DNA of 64,000 nt from Pascua guehoae (lineage: Eukaryota > Basidiomycota > Tremellomycetes > Trichosporonales > Trichosporonaceae). The notes below the pieces were generated by a model that ran no database searches, was not told where the DNA came from, and saw only the letters and a list, made by a program, of their open reading frames with translations. This document shows, one piece after another, positions 51,980-62,136 of this stretch; the stretch's first letter is position 1; the number at the start of each line of letters is the position of its first letter. The position numbers and the translations under genes are program-made. The stretch lies in contig BCJX01000001.1 in assembly GCA_001600415.1 (NCBI GenBank), positions 3,129,574 through 3,193,573 on the forward strand, written 5' to 3'.

Positions 51980-52501
51980 CTTTGGAGGTGGAGGGAGTCA
52001 GGAGGAGAGTCCGGAGAAGAGGGGTGGGACAAGGGCAGTGAGAGGAGTGCAGAATTGAGTTGCCATAGACTGGGGGCCTTTCGCGACATAGCAGCAGGGA
52101 GGGGGTCGCCCGAACTGAGCTGCCTCTCCCCACAGGCTGAGCGTGGTTGTGCAGGCAGCACGGCATCGCCCGTCCCGTTCAGTCGCTGCTCAACGACGAG
52201 GATTCGCTGATGCCATCGTAGCTGCTCGCGTGGATATGATCTCTGTCACGCCCCCTTGACCCGCCTCATCCCGCCCACAAGTAGGTCCTCTTCACCTGCA
52301 GGACTTCCCCCGGTCGCGTGCAGACTTCCGACCAGATTCTTCACTGGCCCAGTGCCATCCACGCCAAGTACGAGACCGGCCGCCACAACACTGACAACCA
52401 CGAAACAGCCACCACGCTCCGCTAAACCATCTCCCGCCGCGCCTCCCCCTCTTATACTCTTCTACTCTTCCTCTCCCAACCCTTCCAACCCCTTCAATAC
52501 C
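51980..52501. other. Probable 5' part of the C1D-like gene, unresolved
   Basis: An ATG at 52244-52242 (minus) gives MASANPRR then a stop. It could be a short first exon, but no donor joins it convincingly to 51979. Other minus-strand frames (for example from 52090) do not match the C1D family. Confidence 0.3.
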
Positions 52502-52660
52502 NNNNNNNNNNNNNNNNNNNNNNNNNNNNNNNNNNNNNNNNNNNNNNNNNNNNNNNNNNNNNNNNNNNNNNNNNNNNNNNNNNNNNNNNNNNNNNNNNNN
52601 NNNNNNNNNNNNNNNNNNNNNNNNNNNNNNNNNNNNNNNNNNNNNNNNNNNNNNNNNNNN
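52502..52660. other. Assembly gap (159 N) next to a 36-G tract
   Basis: The N run is followed directly by 36 G (52661-52696). The homopolymer probably caused the gap, as at 11685-11784. Confidence 0.95.

Positions 52661-52696
<36 letters not shown>
52661..52696. repeat. Poly-G tract (36 nt)
   Basis: Uninterrupted G run at a gap edge. Its length may be a sequencing artefact. Confidence 0.9.
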
Positions 52697-52697
<1 letters not shown>

Positions 52698-53523
52698 ACG
52701 GGTTGAGGTCGAGTTCCGGGGTGAGACTAGGAGGCGAGTGTACCGTGACAGCGCTCGAGTGTGCGTCAGGTCGTAGGGTCGGGTTCGGTTGGGCTGTGTG
52801 TTTGTGGGCTGTGGGAGAGGAGCGGTGTCGCGGCTGAGGCGATGTTGTTGATGCACACGAACAATGTAGATCTGCACTGGGGACAGTGACGGGTTCGCGC
52901 CAACTTTCTCACCGCATCACGTGACTGGGTGGCGGGGTGGAGGCTGGGTTGAGGCTGGAAAAACGGGGGGCTCGAATATAAACGCGGCTGCGGGTCACAT
53001 TCGAACGGGCGAGCTGATGCTGCGAGTGGCACTGTGGCCTGTGGTCGTTCCTGCAAGTCGATCGAGGACGTCCCAACTCGACTTTCCACAGAGGTCTGCC
53101 GCAAAGCCCGTCGCCTCATGCATCGCATCCCCCATACCACCTGCCAATGCTACATGCTGCATGCACATGAACTGGATAAGTACACACACGGTGCCCAAAA
53201 GAATGGGACCGCCCGACCTCTCTCAGAAACCACTCTGTATCTGGCGTCACTGCGACACTCTTGTCCTCGGAGCCTAAGGGGGATAGAAATCTTCACAAAG
53301 AGGACTTGGGTACCAGCGGCCAGCGGCCTGGTAGTCTGGTCTATACTCGCCGGCTGCTGACCGCTGGGCAAAGAGGGCGCGTCCCTATGCGTGTATCTGT
53401 AAAGCATGCTTTTGTGCTGCGTCGTCACGGCCCGTGGCCTTGGCGTTCCTTGGCGGCATGGCGGTAGCGTGGCCGCGGGCCGCGGGCAGTCCGCCGCGGT
53501 CGGCGGTCGGACGATCGCGTGGC

Positions 53524-53594
<71 letters not shown>

Positions 53595-53808
53595 ACACGC
53601 ACAAGGCGCATACGGGTACACGGGCACACGGCTCAGAGATCCGAGCAGTGGCAATCTGCACGTTGGTCATTTTCCGAACAGACCTCGGGCGCGCTCTTGA
53701 TGGTACAGAGCGTCTGTGCAAGCACAGCTGCACGTCAGGCACGCCCGCCATTCCGCTCAACTGCACATCTCTACACCGGTCTAATATTCATGATTTTTTT
53801 TTCCTCAG
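52697..53808. other. Intergenic region with a TATA-like box and an AC microsatellite
   Basis: No intact gene. A TATAAA element at 52977-52982 could drive a plus-strand transcript towards the decayed frame at 53809. The (AC)n tract is listed separately. Confidence 0.45.
53525..53592. repeat. (AC)n dinucleotide microsatellite, about 34 units
   Basis: A pure AC run of about 68 bp. Confidence 0.97.
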
Positions 53809-54120
53809 ACGAGCATGGACTGGACACGTTTGGAAAAGCCTCTCAGGCCAAGGTGACGGGTGCCAATGTGGCCATCCAAGACACCCGGCCTCTGTCCGAG
53901 TAGGATCATGCGGTGGCGCGCGGCAATGGGCGACAGCAAGCCCAGCCCGTCGGCGAACACTTGAGCAAGCGGCTCGCAACCCAGGCCCAAAAGGACCTGG
54001 ACGAGTACATGGAAGGCAACCCCGACTTGCCCGCCAAGTCGGGTCGGCCGCGCTCGGCCCCGTTTGTCGTCGACCGTTCCATCCTGCGTACTGCGGATTG
54101 TGTCGCTGAGCAATCTCGAG
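53809..54120 (+). pseudogene. Probable decayed gene fragment with an in-frame TAG
   Basis: A strong 3' splice site (T-rich tract, CTCAG at 53804-53808) opens a 104-codon frame. It reads EHGLDTFGKASQAKV, NVAIQDTRPLSE, then a TAG at 53901-53903, and continues in the same frame with QPVGEHLSKRLATQAQKDLDEYMEGNPDLPAK up to a GTAATC donor at 54121. The composition looks like that of a real protein, unlike the neighbouring frames. I found no intron that removes the TAG while keeping frame. I do not recognise the family. Further exons, if any, could not be placed. It may also be a wrongly sequenced functional exon. Confidence 0.4.
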
Positions 54121-55774
54121 GTAATCTGTACCACCCCTCCGTGCACGGGTGACACTGCGGCGTCGCAAGCACAGCTGACAGTTCTCGAGCTTAACAACTG
54201 AAACAAGTCGTAAGTGGCAGCCCGTATCAGTGGACTGCCACAAGTACACCTCGGCATGGTTTCGAGCCACTCCTCGCTCGGAGCGAAAGGGATCCCAAAA
54301 TCACCTCCCCCCCGCCGGGCTCTCCTTTGAGTTCGAGGTCAAGCCGCCGCCGGGCAAGCTGGTCAGTCCTCTTCTCCACTGTACGCCGAGAGTGCACCTC
54401 ATCCCCAACTATCCGCTCCGCCACCTACAGTGTCCGAAAAGCCACGAGACTGCCACATAGTCTCGGGTACTCGTGCGCGTATACGGGGAGGCGCAGGAAA
54501 TGCGGGATACAGCAAGCAGGAAACATGAGTGTGTGCTTGCCGTCCATTGCATTGGTCTAGAGTGTATGGGCGATTAGACCGAGGGCAAAGTGGCCGTCTC
54601 AAGACTTTCCGGATGCACCTGAACAGCCTCACAGGGTCGGAACTTGGCTGCTCCTCTGTACTGCAAGGGACCGAGTGATGATCTGCCTCGTCGCCCACGA
54701 GTCGACGCCCAATCCTGACCTCCCTGCTGACTTTGGGCGATACGCGTCGTGCTGTCATTTGCGGTGTGCGTCTCTCTGGATGCAGTAGGGAAAGCCGGCC
54801 TGATCACTCCAGCGCACGCGCCGATGAGACCAGCAGATCCGTTGTAATAGTAAGACCTTTCCGTTGTACTAACAGCCCTGTGGCGCCGCCAAGCGTCCGC
54901 GGGGCAACGCGCGCGGCCTCGGAAGGGTATAAGGGTTATAACTCGGCGGCTCTTCATGTCACTCTATTCCTTGTGTACCACTTTCAATGCGGCTCGCGTG
55001 CGGTCCAGCCTTCGGAATGCGTTTTGCCTTGCTGGCCACGCAGACGGCCTTTTGTTGATCTCTCCTGACGAAGGAGCTCGGCATCTCACGACAGTCTTGT
55101 TGCGTTCTACACGAAACGGGTTGTAGTTGTCAGTTGTTGAAATGGAGGAGGGAATGGTCAATGCCCTGGGACTACTTTGGGCGCAGAGACCAGGTGGCAG
55201 AGTAAGTTGTGTAGAGGGCACTACTCGTCAAAAATGCTGACCACCGAACGACTGAAGTAAGAAGGCGAGCACGGGTGTGGGGACGGGGTGCGGACCGCGA
55301 GTTGGCGGGAGGGTGGTGGGTTGGGCCCGGGGTGGGGCACCGTTGTCGTAGTGGTGGTAGTGGTGGCGGTGTGTCTTTACCTCTTCTCGGCTTGACAACG
55401 CGTACTATGCAGTGTTCTGCCACCCTTCCCTACCCCCTGTACCCCCTGTACCCCCCGCCCGCCCCTGTTTGCTCCAGTAACGTGCCCGAGGCAACCGCCG
55501 CCTGACAAGTGAGTCGAATTAGTCCCAAGCCTTATACTCCCCCGGCCAGTCTTCAGAGCAGTGTTCCACAAGCCCGCCCATCCCAGCCTGTCGAATGCCA
55601 AGTCAAGTCATCATCAATGGGCATGTCCTCTCTTGCGCTGCATATTTCCCTCTCCTCATAGGTATGTATGTGCCGGCCCTGATGTATAAGTGCAGTGTGC
55701 TCTGGGCGCGGGTAAGGTAACAAAAAGCTCGGGATTGTCTAAAATACACTGGAACGGGCGGTACGTTGCTCCGC
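54121..55774. other. Intergenic region with a dispersed-repeat copy
   Basis: No gene supported. Minus-strand positions about 54580-54622 match the left arm of the 31120-31400 element (core CCGGAAAGT). The stretch 54880-54965 resembles 30445-30530 (GC-rich block, then TATAAG, then TCATGTYACTCTAT). Confidence 0.45.
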
Positions 55775-56932
55775 TTAGGCACCGACAAAGGCGGCAAAGA
55801 GGGCCAGGGCGACGACGGCAGTGCTGAGCGTCGTTGGGCGGGCACTGTTCATGTTGAGGCTCGCAAAGGCCTCCTCGGGGCTCTTGTACGGTGTCGTCGA
55901 TGCCTCGGCCTCGGCGGTGGTGGTTTCCTGCTGGTCAGTGGCGTGGTGCGTGGGTGGACACGTGTGTGGGGGGGTCCGGGGGGGGAGGGGATGGGGGGAC
56001 GCATGGGTTTAGAGGTTTAGAGACGTACCGAAGCCTTGTCTTCCTCCTCCTTGTCCTTGTCGTCCTTGTTCTCGTCCTTGTTATCCTTGTCCTTGTCGTC
56101 CTTGTTGTCCGCGTCTTTGTTATCCGTGTTCTCCTTGTCCTTGTCATCCTTGTCCGTCGTGTCCTTGTTCTTGTCGGCATCCTTGTCGGTGGACGACTTG
56201 TCGGTGGACTTGTCGGTGGACTTGTCGGCATCCTTGTCGGTAGACTTGTCGGTGGATGACTTGTCGGTGGACGATTTGTCAGTGGACGATTTGTCTGTGG
56301 AAGACTTGTCGGTAGATGACTTGTCGTCTGTGGATGACTTGTCGGTGGACGATTTGTCCGTGGACGACTTGTCGGTGGACGATTTGTCAGTGGACGACTT
56401 GTCGGTGGACGACTTGTCGGTCGAGGACGTCTTGTCGTTGGTGGACGACTTGTCGTCGTCGTCGGCCGCGACGCGCTGCGGCACACGCTTGCCGAGTGCG
56501 CCAACCGCGCGCTTGCGGGCGGACTTGCCACCGCAGCGCTCCTGGATTGTCTGGAGAGACGACGAGAAGGGCGTCTGGTCGCTGGTGCCGACGAGGCACG
56601 AGAGGCAGTCGTCCCACTCGGTCTGGGCGTTAGCGCACGCTGGCACGGGACTAGGTCTGCGACGTGGGAACCGTTACTCGAGGAGGGGTTGAAGAGACTC
56701 ACGTCGCAGACATCGGTGCACGCCGCGTCGTCGCCAGTGTTGCACGCGCTGTAGGCGGTGATAAACGTCTGGCAGTGCGCAAAGCAGTCTGCCGACGGGA
56801 TGTGCACGTCTGGGAGAGCTTGCGGGGCCGCCGTCGCGACTGGGACAATGGGTCAGTGTCGCCGTCGCTCTCTCGCTCACGGGTCGCGGGAGACGTACGC
56901 GGGGCAGAACCCAGGAGCACGAGGGCGAACAT
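55775..56932 (-). CDS. GPI-anchored cell-wall protein with SSTDK repeats
   Basis: Exons are 56932-56899, 56839-56678, 56639-56029 and 55927-55775 (319 aa). The signal peptide MFALVLLGSAPLATAAPQA spans intron 1. A Cys-rich domain follows (DCFAHCQTFITAYSACNTGDDAACTDVCD, then CANAQTEWDDCLSCLVG, then ERCGGK) with eight to nine Cys. Next are a KRAVGALGKRV stretch that could be cut by a Kex2-like protease, and about 25 Ser/Thr/Asp/Lys repeats (SSTDK, later DKDAD and DKDNKD). The last 20 residues are hydrophobic (TAVVALALFAAFVGA) after a small-residue site, as for a GPI signal. The third exon start uses a GTAACG donor at 56677, which joins PSST-CANAQ in frame. A GTGAGT donor nearby breaks the frame. 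Confidence 0.8.
56180..56445. repeat. 15-nt coding minisatellite (SSTDK)
   Basis: Repeated GTCGGTGGACGACTT and variants (minus strand SSTDK), about 15-18 units, some shortened to 9 or 12 nt. Confidence 0.9.
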
Positions 56933-57048
56933 TGTGGATACAGTAGCGAGGCTCGTCGTCGTACAAACAAGTGCTGGGGGCGGACGTGAGCTCTAGGTTT
57001 CTAAAGAGACAACAGGGGGGCAGCATCCTTCGTCGTCTGTCATGTGTC

Positions 57049-57055
57049 TATATAT
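57049..57055 (-). promoter_or_regulatory. TATA box of the GPI-anchored protein gene
   Basis: ATATATA on the minus strand, 117 bp before the ATG at 56932. Confidence 0.55.
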
Positions 57056-58535
57056 GTGACTGCACTGCATGCAGCGCGAGCACGAGCGCGAGGTAATGCA
57101 CAAGTGTGCAGTGGTGCAGTGCATGCAGTGCATGCATGCAGTGCGTGGTGGCCGGTAGTCCATCGCGCAAGCATTAGGCAGCTAGGCAGGCACACCCGCG
57201 AGGGGTACATGTCCCAGAAACCGGATGGCGCGCCCAGTTTGCCCCCAGTTGCACCCCTGGTACCCCCTTGGTCTCCCCTGGACCCAGTAGTTACAGCCGT
57301 GCCGAGGCTGCCGGCCCTGCAGCCAGCCTGCAGCCTGCAGCCTGTAGCCTGCGGCACATGCACCGCCGAGGCAGCTAGCGGTGGTAGTGCCTAGCCAGCA
57401 AGCAGTGAGCGGGAGGGCGATTGCCATGGCGATGCGGCAATGCACCACTTCAGTTACCTGGAGCACTGCCCCTGCCCTGCCACCCGGCGACCTGAACCGC
57501 CACGAAAACCCTGCTCCCACGAAACGTACAACAAACACAGACGCGTGCGCCGTCTCCTGGCACCGAGGGAGGCTGTGCCTCATGCCTCTGTGCCTCGGAC
57601 GCGCACTGCCAACATGTAACTGTTGACCTCGACGGACTGCGTTCGGCATGCCTGCAGCGCAGCGTGCAGCGAGCACTCACGTAGTACAGATGGGATGGTG
57701 GACAACTAGCCAACTAGGCCATAAGGTCAGTTGATCGTCCGTCCCAGAGTCGGGCGTGGCAAGTGGCAGGTTGGCGCCGACGACGATTCCTCTCTCATGC
57801 TAAACCCCGGCGACGACATGCTCACCATGGGCTGTGCATCTTGTCGCGTTCACAGATCACAGCCGTGCAGTTTCCCAGGCTGTGCGCACTACCAGGAGGC
57901 GGAGCTTGGTCCAGGTTTCATCCCGACACTAGCCCAGGTTAGACTATTACGACAGAGGTACGGTACACCCGTACCGTACCACCACCCACCACCGCACCGT
58001 ACAGCGTGGCCAGACCTCGAGACCTCTGCGCTACAGTGACAGTGTGGATAAGCATGACAGCACTTCAGGACGCGTTCCCTGTGCGGGTTACTCTTGGTAT
58101 GGACGGTGCAGGGACGCTGGGACCAAACGTGGGTAGAGGGGCCCAAAAGCCGTGTCAATCACACCAACGGCCGGCTGCACGGCACGGCATGCATGATTCT
58201 TGACCATCTGGGCAAGGCAATCTGCACAACGACGCGGCCATCTGCAGATCTGCCAACTGGCAGTGGCTAGGATGCGAGCAGCGAGTGCATTTGCCTCCGT
58301 CACAGCCTCAGCTCAACAACTCTTATTCGAGCCACGCTTTGTGAACAATAGTCACACTTTATGTTACGTAACATTGGCGTTTCTGGGTTCGCACGGGATC
58401 AAACATTCCCCGACCAGAAGCGTGGCATCGTGGGAGTTGTGTCGCAAGATGGCCACCTGCGACCGACGACCGTGGGTGACCAACGCATTCACCTCCACCC
58501 ACCCCACTCACCCCTCGCAACCGACGACAACAATA
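57056..58535. other. Intergenic region with GCATGC and GGTACC-type palindromes
   Basis: About 1.5 kb between divergent genes. It shows GCAGTGCATGCA repeats (57108-57145), CAGCCTGCAGCC repeats (57315-57345) and self-complementary GTACGGTAC/GTACCGTAC stretches (57957-57982). No coding region is supported. Confidence 0.5.
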
Positions 58536-61500
58536 ATGGCCGACGCCGACGACCTGGACATGCTCGCGGACAACCCGTCCGCGACGCCGCTCGACCTGCT
58601 CCTGAACGCGATCGGCTCGTCGCGCGAGTACACGTTTGAGGGGCGGGACACTGACGGCGGATCCGGGGACGGCGACGGGCCCGGGGGTGATGGCACCATG
58701 GGCATGGACGTGGGCGTGGGCGGGGACCACCACCGGTCGGGCGCGGGTGATGGCACCCTGGGGTTTCTGTCCGCGCACGCGGGCGTGGATGGTGCAAGTG
58801 GTGCAGGTGCAGGTGCAGGGGGGAGCCGGAAACGGCCGCTCGAGGACGACGACTCGCCGCGCCAGAGCAAGATTTCACGCACGCTCGCGTCGCACTTTGG
58901 CGTGCGCGAATCCTCCACTAGCGCTGGGGCTGGCGGTGCCGCGTCGGGCGTTGGCGGCGGCGGGGTGGTGGCGCCCGTGCAGGTGCCGATATTCTCGACG
59001 GTCGAAGTGTGGCATCCGCGGACTGGCCAGAAGAGCTATGGCAAGGAGAGGCGGTGAGTCGGCCTTTATCACGCCGCATTCGGCCCCGGACATGCACGCA
59101 AACATACACACACACACACGTGAGACATGTTCTGATGGCAGGATCTTGCAGCCGCCACCCACGCTGTGGGTGACGGGCCCGCTGCACCCACAAGTAACGA
59201 CCATGACGCTGAGCGCGCTGCGCGACGGGGACACGCCCGACGGACGCGTGACGTTTTCGCAGCAGACGCACCGCATGCGGCGTGACAGCGGACCCGACAC
59301 AAGCGCCACGGGACAGGTCGGCGCAAGTGGCAGTGTCGAGGGCGAGCTGGGACGAGGCGGCAAAAAGGTGGTGCGAGACGAAAAGCGCCGCCAGATGCGC
59401 GAGGCCGCAGCACGTACCGGATGGGGACTTACTTTGCCGTGGGAGCGCGCGCGGCTCGACCTCCGCGACCGCGCCGACCTCCTGGACGGGATCACGTTTC
59501 CGGGCCTCTGGGTCGGGGAGGATACGGGCAAGACCAAGGAGTTCCGCCTCGAGCTCACCGTCGGCGAGCCCGGGGTAGAGACGAATAGCGAGGGGGGCGT
59601 CATTCCACAAGAGTCCCAGGAGTCTGTACCGCCCCAACCCGAGCCCCAGCCTGCAGTGCTCCCTGAAGCCCAGCTCCAGCTCGAGTCGCACGACACCGGA
59701 GAACCTACTCCGTCCATTGACGAGGCCGCGCTCCGCAGGGTCCTCGGCAATGCCATGGACCCCGTCATCAACCTCGCAGAGGTCGAGGCTGACACTGCCG
59801 AACCGGACGCGACCAAGCGGCTCGTCGAGACACTGCAGCTTGCCGCCGACTCGGGCTCGCTCGATGCAGGTCCACTTCCTACCGAGACCCCGGTCGCGGC
59901 TGACGCTTTCGATCCGCAGCTGGAGTCCATCCCACCCGAGCCTGAACCACCAGCCCCGGCGTCAAACGTGATCGAGGCCGCGGTCTCTGCAGCCGTGACG
60001 CCGCCCACGCCTTCCCCGCCATGGGCAACATTCGTATCCGACCCACTCTCCATTGTCTCCAAACCATCACAGAAGACGGCAAAGGCGCGGTCCATGGCGA
60101 GCTGTCTCTCCCGCAACGACCCGTTTGCACTGTACGTGCGTATTAATGCGCAGACGGTGCGGACAAAGTTTATGAAACTCGACAATACAGACACGGCGGC
60201 GCCAGTCCTCGCCGCGCGAGTCGGCAAGTGGACGCCGTTCCGCTTTGACGTCCTGCACCGCGCCCCTCCACCCGAGAGCGAGGACAAGACTGCCCGTGCA
60301 CGCTTCAAGGTCGAGGTGGACCGCGAGGCCGACGTGGTCACGTACGGCTCGATTGTGCGGCTCGTAGACGTGTCGAGCGGCGCGGCGTCGGACCCGTGCC
60401 GCCTCGTACGCGTCGACAAGAACGAGGTCGTCGTCGGCGCAGACTACGGACACCCTGTGAGCGAACTGCAGCGCGTGGGGCTGGTCCGCGTCGTCGACGG
60501 CGAGGACGATATGGAAGGCGGCGCACGGTGGTATCTCTCAGCACCAGGTGCGATCGCAGGGGCCGGCGAGGTTGCGACGACGCGTGCCCGACCCACGCCC
60601 AGGAGCAAGACTACACCTGTTACCGCGGCTGCCACCGAAACGTCCACGCCTGACCAGCCTGGTTCCCTCCCTGAAACGCTAAACGGCGTCGAGGGGCTGC
60701 AGCCGTCTACGCCGACGACGGCGGATTCGACTGTGCGGCCGACCCGCAAGAAGAAGAAGACAAAGCGACACGCACTCGCCCGCGCCGCGATCAACGAGGA
60801 GGAGGAAGGGAGCACCTCGGCTACCGTCGTCTGGAGCCCTGCCCAGCGGCGCGAGGGTGAGCACGTGGTGATTGAGAACAAGGTGTCGACGAGGCGGCCG
60901 GCGACAATCGAGACTGTCGACGACTGGATGTGCTGGATCCTCGGCGGTGTCCGTAAGTAAGAGTACCTGGGACAACACTGACTCGGAGGCTGCTTTTCGT
61001 ACTCGTTCTTCAACGGCCTCGGCCAGAACGGGTCGCTGCCCAAGACGCCGCTCGACCCCGTCCCGCGTCTGCTCATCGACCCCGTCTTCCACGAAGGCCA
61101 GGGGACGCTCGACCTGACACTGTCGCACTTTTTCGTCGACGCGGACGAGGATGCGAGCAGTGGTACCGTACAGCCGCTGAGCGTCTACCTTGGTCCCATC
61201 GGTCCGTTGCGGACCACGACCTGGCGGTCAGTCGCGCCAAAGGAAAAGTATTATGACCCAGGCGCGCTCTACCCCGCGCAACCGTACAACAGTACGGGCC
61301 TCGACACACCGCCAGTACCCGACAGCAAGCGGGTGTATAGCAACTACCCGCACAGCGCGCCGCACGTCATCGCCATGGTCGAACTGCCGAGCGCGGGCGA
61401 GATTGCGCGTGTCATGCACGAGATGCAGGCTTGGTCGCAATCGCAACCACAGCACGGGCACGAGCAAGAACACCCGCAGCCCACCGCCGACAAGCCTCCA

Positions 61501-62136
61501 GCGGCGGTCCTTGAACCCCCGCCCGAAGAAGATAGCACGTGGCTCGGGGTCATGGGCCCCGCGGGCGAGCTCACGATCCAGGAGGCGCTACGCAATGCGG
61601 GCAAGGAGCACGCACCCGAGCACGACGTCGCGGCCGTCCTCGGCGCACACGCGCTGCCCAAGGTGCCTGCGGTCGGGGACGGGGCCGGTGGCGAGTTTGA
61701 GCTTGGCCACCTTGGTGAGACGCTCATCGATCCCACGCTTGCAAGTGTTGCAGCTGCAGCTGCAGCACAGCAGCCCGACCCCCAGGCCGATCTCGGCCAA
61801 GCTCCAGATCAAGCACCCGCACCCACGCAGCAGCACACGACACTCGCGACTATTACCATGCACCGCCCGGAACACAGTGACGCGCCGGCGTCGCTCCCAC
61901 TCCTGCTCGTCCGGCCCGACGGCGTGGGTCACGGGCTCGGGTGGAGCATGGTGGCCACCCCTGCCTCGCTACCAGCTACGTCGGCGGCTGCGTCGGCGTC
62001 TGCGTCTGTGGCAGATGGTTCCGCCACGCTCGCTGCGACAGATCCGGCCATGGATCCAACGGAAGCATCTTGGGGTGAGTGGGACCGGCAAATGGGAACG
62101 GCCTCCGGGCCGCCCAAAGCGCCGATGGAGAGCTAA
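58536..62136 (+). CDS. CSL-family (RBP-J/Su(H)/Lag-1-type) DNA-binding transcription factor
   Basis: Three exons (58536-59053, 59142-60952, 60989-62136) encode 1,158 aa. After a disordered Gly/Asp-rich head comes the CSL signature HPRTGQKSYGKERR-ILQPPPTLWVTGP, joined across intron 1. It is the Rel-like N-terminal DNA-binding region, continued by FPGLWVGEDTGKTKEFRLEL. Residues about 313-477 are a Pro/Glu-rich insertion. The beta-trefoil domain starts VSKPSQKTAKARSMASCLS and RINAQTVRTKFMKL. The C-terminal TIG domain has LSVYLGPIGPLRTTTW. Fungal CSL proteins (S. pombe Cbf11, Cbf12) bind GTGRGAA and control adhesion, cell cycle and lipid genes; there is no Notch in fungi. The long insertions are typical of fungal members. 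Confidence 0.9.

Noticed and set aside
53525..53592. AC repeat as possible telomere or CRISPR-like array
   Set aside because: It is a plain dinucleotide microsatellite; no spacers or telomeric units are present.
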